In this document: piece after piece, positions 15,865-24,757 of the stretch | How the letters are laid out: every line of letters starts with the position of its first letter | Numbering within the stretch: the stretch's first letter is position 1 | Assembly (NCBI GenBank): GCA_937872925.1 | Contig: CALMUT010000028.1 | Location: 1 to 64,000, forward strand | Source: an uncultured Myxococcales bacterium | GTDB taxonomy: Bacteria; Myxococcota_A; Polyangia; Polyangiales; Polyangiaceae | Length of the DNA stretch: 64,000 nucleotides | Direction of reading: 5' to 3' | The notes under the pieces: generated by a model | Databases searched by the model: none | What the model was told of the DNA's origin: nothing | The model's input: the letters and a program-made list of their open reading frames with translations, nothing else | Made by a program: the position numbers and the translations under genes

Positions 15865-17007
15865 CTACTGGAACCAGCTGCATTTGCCCTGCACGCAGCC
15901 GCAGCCCGCAGCGCCGGCGCCGGGGCCTGCGCACTCGCACGAGCTGAAACCGGTCCCCCCCGCAGGATTGAAGCAGAGTTCGCCGCCGCACCCGCCCGAA
16001 ACGCAGTCCGCATCTGTGGTGCAAGTGTCGTTGCTGTTCTTGATGCACTGGCCAGAGGCCGGCGTTCGGGCTTCCGTGCACATCGCCTGGTAGTCGCCAC
16101 AACAATCGCCGAACTTGAGGCAGTCCTTGTCGCAGAAGCAGCTGCCGTCGCCGCTTTTGCCTCCGCAAAAGCCGCTACATGAATCGGCCGCTTCACATTC
16201 GCAGATCGGGCATCCATTGGCGGCCTTCTTGAACCCAGCGGGGCAGGCCAGCGCACACATGACCTGACCGCAGCTCGGTTTTGCGACGCAGACGCCGCCG
16301 CAGTCCGCGCCACCGTTGTTGGGATCGCAGCTGTCGGCTGGATCATCCACGCAGATCTCATTGGGTCCGCAAGGGATCCCGGCAATACCACCGCAGCCGA
16401 TCTTCGGTTGGCAAACGCCAGAGCAGTCAGTGCCCCCATTGTCCGGATCACAAGTATCGCTCGGATCGTCGACGCAGATCTCTCCCGAGGCGCAAGGAAG
16501 GTTCGCGATACCGCCGCATTGAGTCTGTGCGCACTTTCCGAGGTGATCATAGCGATCCCAAATGCAACCGCTAGACGCGGTTTGCGTGACGCCTTTGCAA
16601 TCGCAGTATTCCGTCACCACCTGCGCGCAGGCAACGATGGGAATGGGCTTGCAGTTGCCCGGCGTCGCGCAACCGTGCGTCGAGGCGCAGTACTGGCCGC
16701 TCGGGCACTGCTTGTTGTCGGTACACTCGCCGCCCCCGATGCCGCACACGCCGGCTGCGTCTGCGCAGCAATCGCCGAACGAAACGCATGCCGCGTCGCA
16801 GTGACAGTTGCCGTCGGGGGCCTTGCCTCCGCATATGGGTTGACCGCCGCTCTGGCAACTGCCGAGGAGATCCGCCTTTCCAATTGCCACACGGCGAGCG
16901 TCCTTGGATGCGGTGTCGCCGGGCGAGGAACTTTCCGAACTCGAACAGCCGCTCGCAAGCGCCACAGCGGCCAGAAGGATCAAGGGTACGAGTATTGTGT
17001 GTTTCAT
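15865..17007 (-). CDS. Cys-rich lipoprotein with somatomedin-B-like and antistasin-like domains
   Basis: ATG 17007 follows GGAG at good spacing and begins a signal peptide ending in ASGC. Two segments match the somatomedin B pattern: one near residues 40-80 ('CHCDAACVSFGDCCADAAGVC') and one near 270-305 ('CFCDKDCLKFGDCCGDYQAMC', each read as spaced cysteines). Between them are repeats of the type 'CGGIAGIPCGPNEICVDDP', and a block 'ALACPAGFKKAANGCPICEC' that looks like an antistasin-type inhibitor fold. In animals these modules bind proteases or matrix proteins; in myxobacteria similar Cys-rich lipoproteins are common but unstudied. About 45 cysteines imply extensive disulfides. Confidence 0.8.
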   Translation of the reverse strand: MKHTILVPLILLAAVALASGCSSSESSSPGDTASKDARRVAIGKADLLGSCQSGGQPICGGKAPDGNCHCDAACVSFGDCCADAAGVCGIGGGECTDNKQCPSGQYCASTHGCATPGNCKPIPIVACAQVVTEYCDCKGVTQTASSGCIWDRYDHLGKCAQTQCGGIANLPCASGEICVDDPSDTCDPDNGGTDCSGVCQPKIGCGGIAGIPCGPNEICVDDPADSCDPNNGGADCGGVCVAKPSCGQVMCALACPAGFKKAANGCPICECEAADSCSGFCGGKSGDGSCFCDKDCLKFGDCCGDYQAMCTEARTPASGQCIKNSNDTCTTDADCVSGGCGGELCFNPAGGTGFSSCECAGPGAGAAGCGCVQGKCSWFQ

Positions 17008-17432
17008 GAGCTTCTCCCCGCGTTGGGTCCGAACAACCGCATGCATTCCCATGCGCGTCCGGGTCGCCAGTCGTCGCAAGATACGCGCTGTCGTGGCCAA
17101 ATGTCCCGGCTGAGGCCTCGTGCGGAGTCCATGCTGTGCTCGCAGGAATTTCGTCAGCAATTCCGTCGCGGTTGCGAATCGCGCAGCGGAGCGCTGAGTT
17201 CCTCGACAAGACTGCACGTCGCCGTCGCGCCGCAGCGAGGTTGACGGCGAGCAGCAGGAGCGCACTTGCCCACGCAGCTTGGCAGCGGAACGCCATCGGG
17301 GGCCAAAGCGAATCGGCCTGCGTTTGCATCCCTGGCACGCTTGCGCAGCGGAGTCGACGCGCTCGGTCGCGCCGTGCGAATGTCACCGCTACCCCGCTAC
17401 CGCAGGAACGCCGTGCTACGATTGCAAAAGAA
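17008..17432. other. Intergenic region, 425 bp, between divergent genes
   Basis: It holds the promoters of the Cys-rich and RCC1 lipoprotein genes. A short minus-strand stretch reads like a signal peptide ('ASALLLLAVNLAAA') but leads into Arg-rich sequence, so it was not called. No clear promoter was identified. Confidence 0.45.
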
Positions 17433-19166
17433 ATGCCGGACCGCCTTCGTCGATTCTGCGCACTGGCCGCCACGGGGCTCGCGTCGGTGGGCTGCGGGAA
17501 GCAGACCGCAACCCAGGTGATTGTCGAGCTACACGCAGAGCCCGGTGTGCTGGGAGCGGCCGATGCGCTTCGCGTCGAGGTCATGAACAACGAAGGGCAG
17601 ACCGTGCTGACGCGGACCAAACCGGTTAGCTCGGCTTTGAGTGTCCTGGCGCGGGTGCCTTTGATCCCAAGCGGCGAGGATGCCACCCGCAGGTTCACGG
17701 TCACAGCCAAGCTGCTGAAGGCGGACAAGGCGATAGCGCGCATCGAGGCGCGTTCGGGCTATGTCGAGGACGAATTGCGCGAACTAGAGCTCTGGTTTCA
17801 CGACGCGTGCAGCGAGTCCTCGGGCGGGCAGGCGCCGGATTGTGGGACCGGCCGAACGTGCTTTTCCGGGACGTGCCGAGGTTCCTGCTTCAACGCACGC
17901 CCGACGGAGCTAAGCGGCCCGTCGGTACCTTCGTGCGGCGAGTGCCAGCGTTGCACGACCACGTGCGACAATCTCCAAGGAGATCCGTGCGGATGCCCGG
18001 GAGACTCCTGTGAAGGTGGCGTCTGTCGTTTGGCAAAGGATCGCCGCATGCTGGCTGTTGCTGCCGGCGCCTCGCATGTTTGCGCTGCCACTCGAAGCAG
18101 TGCCGTCTACTGTTGGGGCGCGACCAAAGTTAGCAGCGGCGGGGGAGTGCTTGGAACTGGACCGTCCGGCGCCGACTCGCCCACACCGGTGCTAGTTCCC
18201 GCGGTGACAGCAAACGTTTTGGCCGCAGGTGACTTCCACACCTGCGCCGCCCACGGCAAAGAGCGGAGTTGCTGGGGAAAAAACTCCAAGGGACAGCTGG
18301 GCGGGCCGCCGAAATCCGACATGGTGGCAGTGCCCTACACAGTGACCGAAGCTGGTTTTACTGTGCTGGGCGGCGGGTTCGAGCATTCATGCGGGCTGTT
18401 GGCGGGAGACGTTCTGTGTTGGGGCGGCAACGCGACTGGCGATCTGGGAACCGGTGATACCGTTGACGCCCTTGTCCCGGTTCCAGTAGCGGCCAACGCA
18501 GCTTCTTCGAAGTACGTCACCATCGGTTCGGGTGGAGACTTCAATTGTGCCATCGACGACAAAGGCGCGCTCTGGTGTTGGGGACGAAACGACGTCTATC
18601 AACTGGGGAATTCTGACAATTCGCGGAATTTCTTGGTGCCGACACGCGTGGGCTGCGAGCCTGGAGCCACCGAGACCTGCTTTTCCGACTGGACAAAAGT
18701 GGCTGCCGGCTGGTTCCACGCCTGCGCGCTTCGAAAAAACGGCGAACTGTATTGCTGGGGCGGAAACGAGTTCGGACAGGTCGGAAATGGCAGCTCGCGC
18801 AACAAGATCCCGGAGCTCGTGCGAGTAGGCTCGAATGTGACTTGGCAGGACGTTTACGCCGGGCGAAGCCACACCTGCGCGACGGATACAGAGCGCCAGC
18901 TCTACTGTTGGGGCGACAATACGAATGCTCAACTCGGCTTGGGCGGCAACGCACTGAACGCGCTGCGGCCCGAGCGCGTGGATTTCGGTGGGTTACCTGC
19001 AGCTGACACTCAGTGGTCTCTTGCGGCTCTCGGGGAAGCGTTCAGCTGCGCAGTGCAAGCGAACGAGGAGTCGATTTGGTGCTGGGGAGCGAAGCTGGGC
19101 GTCCCTGCGCCAGCGAAGGGAGACCCGACCCCGACCGGCAAACCGGCGCGGGTTTGCCTCCCCTAG
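17433..19166 (+). CDS. RCC1-repeat (seven-bladed propeller) lipoprotein
   Basis: Starting at ATG 17433 gives a short signal peptide with lipobox-like SVGC, then a domain of about 200 residues including a Cys cluster ('CGECQRCTTTCDNLQGDPCG'). The rest is an RCC1-type propeller with repeated 'LYCWGxNxxGQLGxG' signatures: VYCWGA, RSCWGKNSKGQLG, VLCWGGNATGDLG, LWCWGRNDVYQLG, LYCWGGNEFGQVG, LYCWGDNTNAQLG and IWCWGAKLG, seven in all. The family is best known from eukaryotic RCC1; bacterial secreted versions are frequent in myxobacteria and presumed to bind ligands. A deleted copy of this gene survives at 12770-12995. Confidence 0.9.
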   Translation: MPDRLRRFCALAATGLASVGCGKQTATQVIVELHAEPGVLGAADALRVEVMNNEGQTVLTRTKPVSSALSVLARVPLIPSGEDATRRFTVTAKLLKADKAIARIEARSGYVEDELRELELWFHDACSESSGGQAPDCGTGRTCFSGTCRGSCFNARPTELSGPSVPSCGECQRCTTTCDNLQGDPCGCPGDSCEGGVCRLAKDRRMLAVAAGASHVCAATRSSAVYCWGATKVSSGGGVLGTGPSGADSPTPVLVPAVTANVLAAGDFHTCAAHGKERSCWGKNSKGQLGGPPKSDMVAVPYTVTEAGFTVLGGGFEHSCGLLAGDVLCWGGNATGDLGTGDTVDALVPVPVAANAASSKYVTIGSGGDFNCAIDDKGALWCWGRNDVYQLGNSDNSRNFLVPTRVGCEPGATETCFSDWTKVAAGWFHACALRKNGELYCWGGNEFGQVGNGSSRNKIPELVRVGSNVTWQDVYAGRSHTCATDTERQLYCWGDNTNAQLGLGGNALNALRPERVDFGGLPAADTQWSLAALGEAFSCAVQANEESIWCWGAKLGVPAPAKGDPTPTGKPARVCLP

Positions 19167-19235
19167 CTTGGGCGCCACATAAAGAACAACCTGTGAGGAG
19201 CTCTTGGAAATCCCCGCTGCAATGCGCCCCGCTCG

Positions 19236-20921
19236 TTACACCTGCGGACTCACGTGGGTGAGCCCCGTCAGTTGCTCCGCCCGCAGGCGTGCAGTTGGCT
19301 CCGAGAACACGGTGTCTTCAACGACGTATGCCACGGCGCGTCCGCGCTTTTGTGCATCGCATGCACCCTGTTCTGAGAGCTCCGCCAGCGCGCCCTGGGC
19401 AGCGCGCAGGGAAATCCCCAGTGTGCTCGCCATTTCCTTGGCGCTCGCACTGCCCCGCTCGGACAACAGGCGCAGCACGCGGTCGGCTGTCCGTTGAGAC
19501 ACCCGTGGGTCAGGAATGACCAATGCACGATCGGAATCCAGGCGCAGGCCGTGCTCCTCTTTGACGATAGCGCCAGCATCTGCCAGGGCGACACGTGCGC
19601 GGTGCAACAGCACGTCGAACACTCCGCGGTGTACTTCCGGCACGAACGGAAAGCCGTAGGTTTGTGCGAAGCAGTCCGCCTCGGGCATGACCGCAGTCTC
19701 GCTGAGAGCGAGCACCGCGAGCACGGTCTCGACGCGACCTTGGGCGCGCTGGGATTGAGGCAAGCGAAACGCGCCTGGGTCGACGCGATCCAGCCCCCAG
19801 TGCAGGATGCGCACGGCGCGGCCGTCGGAGGTTCGGAGCACATAGGCGGCGGCAGTTTCGCCCACGTCGACGAGGTCGCTTCGCAGCCGCAAGCCGTGGA
19901 GCGCGGCGGGGATCAGGACGTCGCGTCCGGACCTCCAAGCTGCGAGCGAAGCATTGGGCGGGTCAACCGTCGGGTCCGACGCCGCGATGAACGTCAGCGC
20001 GTCCCGGGACGCGGGAAAAAAGACGTCCGGGCGAGCCAACGCGGTGCGGGTTTGTTTCAGGGTTTCGTGCTGTGCGGCTGTGGGATCTCGCAGCAGCGAC
20101 AGCAATGCATGGCAGTTCGTCCCAACTGCCAAATCCCCTGCGAACTCAAGATCGTGCAAAGCGGGCGCTTCGTCTCCGCCGGCCATCAGCCACTCCCAGC
20201 ACAAGAAACCGCGCCAGGGATCCGTCACAACGCTACGGAGTGCCTCCAGTATGCGCAGCGAAAGGTGCGACTGCCTGGCATGACGTCTCGCTCTCGCCAG
20301 GACGATGTGCGCAAAGAACTCGGGTTGCGGCAAACCCTCGGCGCGTGCGGCCAGTGAAGCGCGTCGGGACAGCGATAGCGCTTCCGCGACGTCTCCGGCT
20401 TCCAACGCCGACAGTGCGCGCAGGGCTTGGGCTTCCACGACCAGAGCAGCGGACTTGAGACGAAGGGCGCCCTGCATGGCCTGGTGGCTCTGTTCGTAGG
20501 CCTCTGCCGCGTTGCCGCTGACGTAGCTGGCCCACGCCCTGCAGAACTCTGCCAACAGCCCCGTTTCATCCCCGAGTCCGACCTGCAACCGCTCCGCGAT
20601 CTGCGCGAGCTCGGCAACGCGCCCTGCATCGAAGCCCAGGACTGCCAGCCGCAGGGCGTCTGTCGCGGCCAGCACGGCCGCGTGGCGCGCGACAGGTGGC
20701 CCGTCAACGAAATCGGCCAGGTGACCGATCTTGGGCGGGGCGCCGTAGCGGGGCGCAGTGAGCGCCAGGCGCGTCCGCAGTGCAATTGCCCACGCGCGCG
20801 CTACTGGGCTCAGAGTCGCTTCCAGTGCGCGCAGGATGGGTCCGACGCGCGTGAAGTCCCCAGCGCCCATGCCGTCGTGGCTGGACTGGGCCGTATTCCA
20901 CAGGGCGTCCCGGGCGTGCAT
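19236..20921 (-). CDS. Helical-repeat protein with C-terminal winged-helix DNA-binding domain
   Basis: The product of about 560 residues is mostly Ala/Leu-rich helical repeats of TPR-like character ('AEAYEQSHQAMQGALRLKSA', 'EAQALRALSALEAGDVAEAL'). Near the C-terminus is a helix-turn-helix: 'RVLRLLSERGSASAKEMAST' then 'LGISLRAAQGALAELSEQG', typical of winged-helix regulators. It is soluble, with no signal peptide. It is probably a transcriptional regulator with a sensing or scaffold repeat domain. The start is uncertain: ATG 20921 gives the longest plausible protein but overlaps the divergent kinase start, while ATG 20870 would leave a workable promoter gap. Neither has a clear ribosome binding site. 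Confidence 0.75.
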   Translation of the reverse strand: MHARDALWNTAQSSHDGMGAGDFTRVGPILRALEATLSPVARAWAIALRTRLALTAPRYGAPPKIGHLADFVDGPPVARHAAVLAATDALRLAVLGFDAGRVAELAQIAERLQVGLGDETGLLAEFCRAWASYVSGNAAEAYEQSHQAMQGALRLKSAALVVEAQALRALSALEAGDVAEALSLSRRASLAARAEGLPQPEFFAHIVLARARRHARQSHLSLRILEALRSVVTDPWRGFLCWEWLMAGGDEAPALHDLEFAGDLAVGTNCHALLSLLRDPTAAQHETLKQTRTALARPDVFFPASRDALTFIAASDPTVDPPNASLAAWRSGRDVLIPAALHGLRLRSDLVDVGETAAAYVLRTSDGRAVRILHWGLDRVDPGAFRLPQSQRAQGRVETVLAVLALSETAVMPEADCFAQTYGFPFVPEVHRGVFDVLLHRARVALADAGAIVKEEHGLRLDSDRALVIPDPRVSQRTADRVLRLLSERGSASAKEMASTLGISLRAAQGALAELSEQGACDAQKRGRAVAYVVEDTVFSEPTARLRAEQLTGLTHVSPQV

Positions 20922-22367
20922 GGCGTCAGTTGCAGTATACTGATCTCCTTGGAAAATTCGCAGGAGCTCAATTCCAACACCGGGTCGTACCAGACGCTCT
21001 GCGCTTTGGCCTCCGGGGGCATGGGACGCGTTGACCTGGCTGTTCGGAAAGAGGGCAGCTTTGAGCGGCTGTTTGCTGTGAAGCGGCTCAAGGCGGAGTT
21101 CGCCACCGATCCGGAAGTTCGCGGCATGTTCCTGGACGAAGCGCGCATCGCGGGCCTGGTGCGACACCCGAACGTCGTCAGCGTGATGGACATCGGCGAA
21201 GACGAATCGGGCCCGTTTCTGGTCATGCAGTACGTGGAAGGCATCACCGTTGCGGCCCTGATCTCCGAAAAGAGCGCGCAACCCATCCCCATGGAGGTTG
21301 CTCTCAAGATCGTGATCCACGCTGCGGAAGGCTTGCACGCTGCCCACGAATTGCGTGGAGCCGATGGCACGCCGCTTCAGCTCGTGCACCGCGATGTGTC
21401 CCCGCAAAACATCATGGTCGGTTTCGACGGAGTGTCGCTGGTTACCGACTTCGGCATCGCAAAAGCCATGGGCCGGACCAGCAGAACGTCTACCGGCGTC
21501 CTGAAAGGCAAGCTGGGCTACTTGGCCCCGGAGCAGCTGCGTTTCGAGGAGCCTGATCGACGCGCGGATCTGTTTGCGCTCGGCGTCGTGCTTTTCGAGT
21601 TGTTGACCGCGCGCCGCCTGTACAAGAGCCGCGACGGGACGGACGGTCCACGGCGAATTCTGTCTGAGCCGCCACCGGACTTGGCGGACTATCGCGACGA
21701 CGCCGAACCCGAGCTCGTCGAACTGCTATTCGAACTGTTGGCGAAGCGGCGAGAGGATCGTCCGCCAGACGCAAAGATCGTCTCGCGCCGACTCGAAGCC
21801 ATCCTGGCCAGCGTGGTGGCTAGTGGCGATTCAGTGGACGTTGCAGAGTTCTTGACTAGGCACTTTGCGGCGCAGCGGGCCGAAATGCAGGCACACATTG
21901 CTAGCGTGCGAAGCGCCCGGGCAAACGCCGTGCGGCTCGGCGACCTCGCGTCAGCGTCTAACGCAAGCGCAATCACCTTGCGGCGGCCGCGCTGGCCGAA
22001 ACGGACGCTGCTGGCGCTGGGTGCCCTCCTTGCGGGCGGAGCGCTGGCGGGCTTCGCGTTCTCGCGTCTCCGCCCGTTACCGGCATCCGCGGGACCGGAA
22101 GCATCTGCCGTGCGAAGCGATTCGCCCATACCGTCCGCGGCGGCGCTCAGCCAAGAATTGCGCGCGATCCCGACCTCGGAAAGAGCTACACCACCGGTGG
22201 TCGCAGCACCAAGTCCACCGGCCGAGGCGTCGGGGGTACCCGCGACGCAAGCCGCAACCTCGAAGTCGGTGCCGGAGAGGGCAAAGGCGACAGCACCTAC
22301 TCGCCCTGCCGCGCAACCGCGTTCTGCGCCCAAACCAAAAGGCGTGCCCGTTTGGGAGGACTACTGA
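20916..22367 (+). CDS. Eukaryote-type Ser/Thr protein kinase, membrane-anchored
   Basis: The kinase domain (about residues 20-290) has 'LASGGMGRVDLAV' (Gly-rich loop), 'FAVKRLK' (VAIK lysine), 'HRDVSPQNIM' (catalytic loop), 'TDFGIAKAM' (DFG) and 'YLAPEQL' (APE), so it should be active. A hydrophobic helix near residue 380 ('LALGALLAGGALAGFAFSRL') is followed by a Pro/Ala/Ser-rich tail, placing the kinase domain in the cytoplasm and the tail outside. The start is uncertain: GTG 20916 or TTG 20949, neither with a good ribosome binding site; the first overlaps the divergent gene. Its stop codon overlaps the start of the TPR gene, so the two are cotranslated and probably act in one pathway. Confidence 0.9.
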   Translation: MHGVSCSILISLENSQELNSNTGSYQTLCALASGGMGRVDLAVRKEGSFERLFAVKRLKAEFATDPEVRGMFLDEARIAGLVRHPNVVSVMDIGEDESGPFLVMQYVEGITVAALISEKSAQPIPMEVALKIVIHAAEGLHAAHELRGADGTPLQLVHRDVSPQNIMVGFDGVSLVTDFGIAKAMGRTSRTSTGVLKGKLGYLAPEQLRFEEPDRRADLFALGVVLFELLTARRLYKSRDGTDGPRRILSEPPPDLADYRDDAEPELVELLFELLAKRREDRPPDAKIVSRRLEAILASVVASGDSVDVAEFLTRHFAAQRAEMQAHIASVRSARANAVRLGDLASASNASAITLRRPRWPKRTLLALGALLAGGALAGFAFSRLRPLPASAGPEASAVRSDSPIPSAAALSQELRAIPTSERATPPVVAAPSPPAEASGVPATQAATSKSVPERAKATAPTRPAAQPRSAPKPKGVPVWEDY

Positions 22368-23317
22368 TGAGCGTACCGGCGGCTCGTAGTTGGTGGACCT
22401 GGATCGCCTGCGTCGTCTGGTGTTCGTTCGCGAGTGCGCAACCGAGTTCGGACCAACAAGCGAGCGCGAAGGAACTGTTCGAACGCGGCAAGGCCGCTAT
22501 GGCTGTAGGGCGTTTTGCCGAGGCGCAAGAACACTTCAGTCGGTCTCTTGCACTCGTGCCCAAGGCTAGCGCTGCGTTCAACCTGGCCGTGTCGTTTCGG
22601 GGCACAGGCAAACCGAAAGAGGCCGCTCAAGTGCTCGAGGGTCTTGTAGCGGGGAAGTACGGTGCGGTGCCACCGGAGATGCGGGGACAAGCCACGCAGC
22701 TGGAAAAGGAAGCGCGCCGCGACATCGCGATCTTGAGCGTCGTTCAGACGGGGGCGCCCCGCGCCGAAGTGCGGGTGGATGGCAGTGCGGCCGGCGAGGC
22801 CCTGGAGGGCATCCAACTGCTGGTGCAGGTGAATCCAGGAGAGCGTCTTGTGTCCGTGTCGGCGCCACTCCGTTCGCCCCGCGAGCTGCGGGTGACGGTT
22901 GCTGCGGGGCAGAGCAAGCGCGTCGCGACGACCCTAGTGCTGTCCCGGGCGGCGCGGATGAGCACGCTGGAACTGGTCGCCAAAGATCCGAAGGGCTCAC
23001 TGGAGATCGTCGGCGTTGCCCGTGGTCGCGGCCGCATCGTGAAGAAGCTCGAGCCGGGCAAGTATCGAGTGCGTCTGCGGTCTGACGCTGGGGATCGCGA
23101 CACCCAAATCGAACTCCGCCCGGCCACGCGCCACCGCGTCGAGCTCGAGCCCGAAAAGGGAGGCGTGTTCCAGAGTCCTTGGTTTTGGGCGGCCGCGGGA
23201 ACGCTCACGGTGGGAGCCGCGGTGGGTGGTTACTTCCTGCTTCGCGACCCGCGGGAAGATCCCGTGCGCGATCCGGAATTTTCGGTCGTTGAGACTTTGG
23301 GCGCTACGCACTTCTAG
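22367..23317 (+). CDS. TPR/PEGA-like envelope protein coupled to the kinase
   Basis: The ATG at 22367 overlaps the kinase stop (TGATG) and is preceded by GGAGG, giving strong translational coupling. The 316-residue product has a signal sequence ('WIACVVWCSFASA'), TPR-like helices ('AKELFERGKAAMAVGRFAEA', 'ASAAFNLAVSFRGTGKPKEA'), beta-rich segments resembling PEGA-type domains ('VRVDGSAAGEALEGI', 'VNPGERLVSVSAPL') and a C-terminal membrane helix ('WAAAGTLTVGAAVGGYFLL'). This architecture is a frequent partner of Ser/Thr kinases in Polyangiales. It may be the extracytoplasmic sensor or a substrate of the kinase; that is inference from the operon. Confidence 0.85.
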   Translation: MSVPAARSWWTWIACVVWCSFASAQPSSDQQASAKELFERGKAAMAVGRFAEAQEHFSRSLALVPKASAAFNLAVSFRGTGKPKEAAQVLEGLVAGKYGAVPPEMRGQATQLEKEARRDIAILSVVQTGAPRAEVRVDGSAAGEALEGIQLLVQVNPGERLVSVSAPLRSPRELRVTVAAGQSKRVATTLVLSRAARMSTLELVAKDPKGSLEIVGVARGRGRIVKKLEPGKYRVRLRSDAGDRDTQIELRPATRHRVELEPEKGGVFQSPWFWAAAGTLTVGAAVGGYFLLRDPREDPVRDPEFSVVETLGATHF

Positions 23318-23323
23318 AACGAA

Positions 23324-24757
23324 TCAGCCCAGTTCCGCGAGCGGGCCCTTCTTGTACGCAGCGTCGTTGCCGAAGTGCGCGTCCGGGTAGCCGAAAGCTT
23401 GGAGGATCGACGTGTATACGTTGTGGGTCGAGGCGTCGGTGCTGTACTGCAGCGTATTCGGGTTGCTCGCGGCGTGTTTGTTGTAGTTGATGTGACGGCC
23501 GGTCTGCCAGCGTCCACCGGCCTTGCCTGCCAAGAGTACGGGCACGTCACGCACCGAGTGCACGCTGGCCGTTGAAAACTCGCTGGTGAAAAGCACGACG
23601 CTGTTGTCCAGCATGTTGCCGGCTCCTTCCGGCGTGTTCTTCAAGCCGTCCAGAAGTCGGGCGAACATGGTCATGCGCCATTGCCGATTCGGCAGGATCT
23701 CCCCGAAGAAGTCATTCACCCGCGCCTTCTTCGAACCCGTTGGTCCGACGTCGCGCGCCGCGTGCCCGAGTCCGTGGGCTATGTTGTCCCCCCAGGGGGT
23801 CGGCAGCCAGTTGGTGATGAGGTCACCGATCTGGAGCGTCGCGACGTTGGTCAGCCCGCAGCGCATGGCGTGCACGATGAGGTCCACCATCAACGGTGCC
23901 ACCTTCTCCGCGTCCTTGTAGTTGCTTGGCGCTGGGCTCATGCCCGGCAAGGTGCAGGACGCGGTGACTTCGCCCAGGGTCGCCAGCTGGGTCTCCATGC
24001 TTCGGATGTGTTCGGCGTGTGCGTCGAGCATTACCCGATCCGCGCTGCCCAGTTGCGTGCGAAAGAGCTTGAACCCGTCAAGGACCCCGTCGAGCACACT
24101 CTTCTTCTGCGCGCGCAAAGCGACCAGTGCCGGATCCGGTCCACCGGAAGTTGGATTGACGTTCTTGAACAGCCGATCGAACGCGGCTTGGGGCAGGGTC
24201 TCACTCGAGACCACTTGTTGCGCCGCGCTAAATAGCGGCGTCCCGTAGCCGACGTTGCCCACTTGCAGGTCAATCGACGGAAATGCCGTCGGTGCGTCCG
24301 TGCTGAGTCGGCCTGCCAATACTTGGTCGATGGATGGGCCTTGAGCCACCTTTCCGCCTGCGTCGGCGCATGTCAGCGCGGTGGCATTGGCATGCCCGTG
24401 GGATCCGCCATTGGGTCCAAGGGTTCCGGCCATGTTGTCCACGCCGCGAAGAAGAATCAGCTCGTTGGTGAGAGCTGCCAGGGGGGATGCTTCTTCGCCA
24501 AGCACCAGACTCTGACCGGGGTCCGCCGGCGCCCAAAGGTCTTGCCCATGATGCGTGCCCTTGCCATCCTGCTTGGCGCCTTTGCGGTCGCGACAACTGA
24601 TGGACCCGCCATGGGAGAAGAACACGATGAAGCGCTTTGCCTGAGCGGCCGGCGTTGCGGCGTGGGCGCGGCCTTGTGTTATTTCCAGTAATGGGAGTGC
24701 CACACACACTCCACCTGCACCTACCAGGAACGCTCGTCGACTTTGCTTCCCGCGCAT
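23324..24757 (-). CDS. DUF1552 protein with Tat signal
   Basis: ATG 24757 overlaps the stop of the upstream gene (TGATG) with GGAG upstream, so translation is coupled. The N-terminus has a twin-arginine signal ('KQSRRAFLVGAGG') and the 477-residue product has the DUF1552 layout: 'FSHGGSISC', 'LRGVDNMAG', 'GSHGHANAT' and 'VVLFTSEFSTASVHS'. DUF1552 proteins are sulfatase/alkaline-phosphatase-fold relatives nearly always paired with DUF1592 cytochrome-like proteins, as here. The reaction is unknown; Tat export suggests a cofactor or metal inserted in the cytoplasm. It acts in the periplasm or on the surface. Confidence 0.9.
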   Translation of the reverse strand: MRGKQSRRAFLVGAGGVCVALPLLEITQGRAHAATPAAQAKRFIVFFSHGGSISCRDRKGAKQDGKGTHHGQDLWAPADPGQSLVLGEEASPLAALTNELILLRGVDNMAGTLGPNGGSHGHANATALTCADAGGKVAQGPSIDQVLAGRLSTDAPTAFPSIDLQVGNVGYGTPLFSAAQQVVSSETLPQAAFDRLFKNVNPTSGGPDPALVALRAQKKSVLDGVLDGFKLFRTQLGSADRVMLDAHAEHIRSMETQLATLGEVTASCTLPGMSPAPSNYKDAEKVAPLMVDLIVHAMRCGLTNVATLQIGDLITNWLPTPWGDNIAHGLGHAARDVGPTGSKKARVNDFFGEILPNRQWRMTMFARLLDGLKNTPEGAGNMLDNSVVLFTSEFSTASVHSVRDVPVLLAGKAGGRWQTGRHINYNKHAASNPNTLQYSTDASTHNVYTSILQAFGYPDAHFGNDAAYKKGPLAELG

